In this document: positions 6,570 to 8,081 of the stretch, piece after piece
Position numbering within the stretch: the first letter of the stretch is position 1
How the letters are laid out: every line of letters starts with the position of its first letter
Assembly: GCA_964490275.1 (NCBI GenBank)
Contig: CAZBBL010000091.1
Coordinates: 1 to 8,081 of the forward strand
Source of the DNA: JAGBWK01 sp964490275
GTDB lineage: Bacteria > Bacteroidota > Bacteroidia > Bacteroidales > Muribaculaceae
Length of the DNA stretch: 8,081 nucleotides
Reading direction: 5' to 3'
Translations under genes and position numbers: made by a program
The notes under the pieces: generated by a model
The model's input: the letters and a program-made list of their open reading frames with translations, nothing else
Databases searched by the model: none
What the model was told of the DNA's origin: nothing

Positions 6570-7613
6570 ATGGCAAAAATGAATTTTGGCGGTGTTGAAG
6601 AAACCGTCGTTGTTCGCGATGAATTCCCCTTGGAAAAAGCTCGCGAAGTACTCAAAGATGAAACTATTGCCGTTATCGGCTACGGTGTGCAAGGTCCCGG
6701 CCAAAGCATGAACCTCCGCGACAACGGCTTCAATGTGATTGTTGGCCAACGTCAAGGCAAAACATTTGATAAAGCTGTCGCAGACGGCTGGGTGCCCGGC
6801 GAGACCCTCTTCTCTATCGAAGAAGCTTGCCAAAAAGGCACTATCATCATGTGTCTGCTCTCTGACGCCGCCGTAATGTCGGTTTGGCCCAAAATCAAAC
6901 AATACCTCACCCCCGGCAAAGCCCTCTACTTCTCGCACGGCTTCGCTATCACTTGGTCTGACCGCACCGGCGTTGTGCCCCCCGCCGACATCGACGTCAT
7001 CATGGTTGCCCCCAAAGGCTCAGGCACATCGCTCCGCACAATGTTCCTCGAAGGCCGTGGTTTGAACTCTTCATACGCCATCTACCAAGACACCACCGGC
7101 CGCGCTTACGACCGCACCATCGCCTTGGGTATCGGCATCGGCTCAGGCTACTTGTTTGAAACCACATTCCAACGCGAAGCTACATCTGACCTCACCGGCG
7201 AACGCGGTTCACTGATGGGCGCTATCCAAGGCTTGCTCTTGGCTCAATACGAAGTGCTCCGCGAAAACGGTCACTCTCCCTCTGAAGCATTCAACGAAAC
7301 CGTTGAGGAACTCACACAATCACTCATGCCTCTGTTTGCTAAAAACGGCATGGACTGGATGTATGCCAACTGCTCTACCACAGCTCAACGCGGTGCCTTA
7401 GACTGGATGGGTCCGTTCCACGACGCTATCAAACCCGTCGTTGAAAAACTCTACAACAGCGTAAAAACAGGCAACGAAGCGCAAATCTCTATCGACTCAA
7501 ACTCTAAGCCCGACTATCGCGAGAAACTCGAAGGCGAGCTCAAAGCTCTCCGCGAAAGCGAAATGTGGCAAACTGCAGTCACTGTGCGCAAACTTCGCCC
7601 CGAGAACAACTAA
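6570..7613 (+). CDS. ilvC: Ketol-acid reductoisomerase
   Basis: A 347-residue cytoplasmic enzyme that isomerises and reduces 2-acetolactate or 2-aceto-2-hydroxybutyrate with NAD(P)H and Mg2+, the second common step after IlvBN. The N-terminal Rossmann domain has the dinucleotide motif VIGYGVQGPGQ (35-45) and, after the second strand, IVGQRQGKTFDKA (57-69), the loop that selects the cofactor. SHGF (122-125) contains the conserved active-site histidine. The all-alpha domain carries metal-ligand candidates D207 and E211 (DLTGERGSL) and the second acidic pair in FNETVEELTQ (241-250). The length agrees with what I recall for Bacteroides IlvC and sits near the short class I form. The start gives MAKMNFGG; there is no Shine-Dalgarno sequence at normal spacing (an AGGAG lies 39 bases upstream). 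It has its own promoter and a strong terminator, so it is probably a single-gene transcript here. Confidence 0.96.
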   Translation: MAKMNFGGVEETVVVRDEFPLEKAREVLKDETIAVIGYGVQGPGQSMNLRDNGFNVIVGQRQGKTFDKAVADGWVPGETLFSIEEACQKGTIIMCLLSDAAVMSVWPKIKQYLTPGKALYFSHGFAITWSDRTGVVPPADIDVIMVAPKGSGTSLRTMFLEGRGLNSSYAIYQDTTGRAYDRTIALGIGIGSGYLFETTFQREATSDLTGERGSLMGAIQGLLLAQYEVLRENGHSPSEAFNETVEELTQSLMPLFAKNGMDWMYANCSTTAQRGALDWMGPFHDAIKPVVEKLYNSVKTGNEAQISIDSNSKPDYREKLEGELKALRESEMWQTAVTVRKLRPENN

Positions 7614-7641
7614 GGCAATTTTCGTTCTCAGTATATGGAGG

Positions 7642-7677
7642 GAGGCAACGTCCACGCGGCGTTGCCTCTTTTGTTTT
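7642..7677 (+). terminator. Intrinsic terminator of ilvC
   Basis: GAGGCAACG (7642-7650) and CGTTGCCTC (7660-7668) form a perfect 9-bp stem around a nine-base loop, followed directly by TTTTGTTTT (7669-7677). It lies 28 bases after the ilvC stop and is a classic rho-independent terminator. Confidence 0.92.
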
Positions 7678-7716
7678 ACCCCTCCCCAAGCCCCACCAAT
7701 ACACATCATACGCATT

Positions 7717-7782
7717 GTAGGGGAAGCCTCTGTGGGTGAAGGCTATGCAGATGACAAGAAATCGGTGTCCTTGGCGGACACC
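7717..7782. repeat. Chain of small hairpins in the region after ilvC
   Basis: GTAGGGG (7717-7723) is followed by the arms AGCCT (7725-7729) and AGGCT (7740-7744), then by a perfect 7-bp hairpin GGTGTCC-TTGGC-GGACACC (7764-7782). The GTAGGGG core recurs at the outer ends of both arms of the inverted unit at 7805-8004. This looks like part of a mosaic of short palindromic intergenic repeats. No T-run follows, and no gene reads through it credibly. Confidence 0.45.
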
Positions 7783-7804
7783 ACAATGATGGTGGTTGGC
7801 AGCA

Positions 7805-8004
7805 ACGATGTAGGGGCGCGATTCATCGCGCCCGAGCGGAGCGTCAGCGGCGCAAATAGCGGTGGATGAGGGTGATAGGTCATATAGGTCGTATAAGACG
7901 TATAAGACGTATAAGACGTATAACCGGGTCGGTGATAGCGCGGAACTCCCGGAGAATGAGGCGTTTGAGTGGAGCGGGCGAAATGAATTTCGCCCCTACA
8001 ACGT
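7805..8004. repeat. 200-base unit bounded by inverted 30-base palindromic arms
   Basis: The left arm (7805-7834) and the reverse complement of the right arm (7975-8004) agree at 25 of 30 positions, both starting ACG-T-GTAGGGGCG and ending CGCCCG. Each arm is itself a hairpin: GGGCGCGAT-TC-ATCGCGCCC on the left and GGGCGAAAT-GA-ATTTCGCCC on the right. Four of the five differences are CG/CG against AA/TT at paired stem positions, so the stem is kept while the bases change. The interior holds a 9-base tandem repeat. The layout suits a non-autonomous palindromic element (REP doublet or MITE-like). No transposase and no clear target duplication were seen. Confidence 0.65.
7878..7922. repeat. Five tandem 9-base units (AGACGTATA type)
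   Basis: The units are GGTCATATA (7878-7886), GGTCGTATA (7887-7895) and three exact AGACGTATA (7896-7904, 7905-7913, 7914-7922). The unit degenerates towards the left end. It sits inside the inverted-arm unit. The 9-base period keeps a reading frame open on the minus strand, which explains a spurious TSY-rich open frame there. Confidence 0.85.
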
Positions 8005-8081
8005 GGGTGCATCCTCTTGAGGGTGAGAGCCGCTTTTTATGGTAAGAATGTCAAGGTGCGATTGCTGTCGGGTTTGGCTTT
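8005..8081. other. Right-edge tail with no recognisable gene
   Basis: I see no start, coding pattern, promoter or RNA gene in these last 77 bases. The only structure is the small palindrome CCTC-TT-GAGG at 8013-8022. It may be a further piece of the intergenic repeat mosaic or the start of the next intergenic segment. Confidence 0.4.

Noticed and set aside
6531..6938. 135-residue minus-strand open frame opposite the start of ilvC
   Set aside because: It lies antisense to the well-conserved ilvC coding sequence, has no recognised domain, and is explained by codon bias of the + strand gene.
7878..7922. CRISPR array
   Set aside because: The units are 9 bases with no spacers and no cas genes nearby; it is a simple tandem repeat.
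7743..8012. 89-residue minus-strand open frame after ilvC
   Set aside because: It runs through the 9-base tandem repeat and both palindromic arms, has a TSY repeat created by the DNA repeat, no promoter or family resemblance, and reads as a by-product of intergenic repeats.

Overview
The window looks like a Bacteroidales chromosome, possibly Muribaculaceae (family-level placement is a guess). Four things point there: almost no Shine-Dalgarno sequences before the starts, a textbook Bacteroidetes -7 promoter box (TAnnTTTG) before ilvC, two exported proteins ending in type IX secretion (T9SS)-like C-terminal domains, and a streptopain-family (C10) protease of the kind common in gut Bacteroidales. 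All genes are on the + strand, with similar moderately GC-rich codon use.

Layout. Bases 2-295 are the last 97 codons of ilvB (acetolactate synthase catalytic subunit; its start is outside the window). It is followed by ilvN (314-859, regulatory ACT subunit) and, overlapping by ATGA, an acyl-ACP thioesterase (856-1611). After a 141-base gap with hairpins and a weak promoter candidate come two exported proteins: a 601-residue lectin-like/fibronectin III protein (1753-3558), closed by a strong intrinsic terminator (3586-3627), and a 928-residue C10 cysteine protease (3648-6434). ilvC (ketol-acid reductoisomerase, 6570-7613) follows from its own promoter and ends at a strong terminator (7642-7677). 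The last 400 bases hold no credible gene. They are packed with small palindromes, a 9-base tandem repeat, and a 200-base unit bounded by inverted 30-base palindromic arms.

How it fits together. ilvB, ilvN and ilvC supply consecutive steps of valine/isoleucine synthesis. The thioesterase is translationally coupled to ilvN, which matches the ilv-thioesterase-ilvC order I recall from Bacteroides. Here that order is interrupted by about 4.7 kb of two secreted-protein genes, and ilvC has a private promoter. The two exported proteins may act together at the cell surface or outside the cell (protein binding plus proteolysis), but only adjacency and similar tails support this.

The items most worth a second look are the insertion into the ilv cluster, the terminator lying only 20 bases before the protease start codon, a lectin-like domain that appears nested inside a fibronectin III domain, and the palindromic repeat unit whose two arms differ by paired compensatory changes. 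I did not find a clear, wholly new system.
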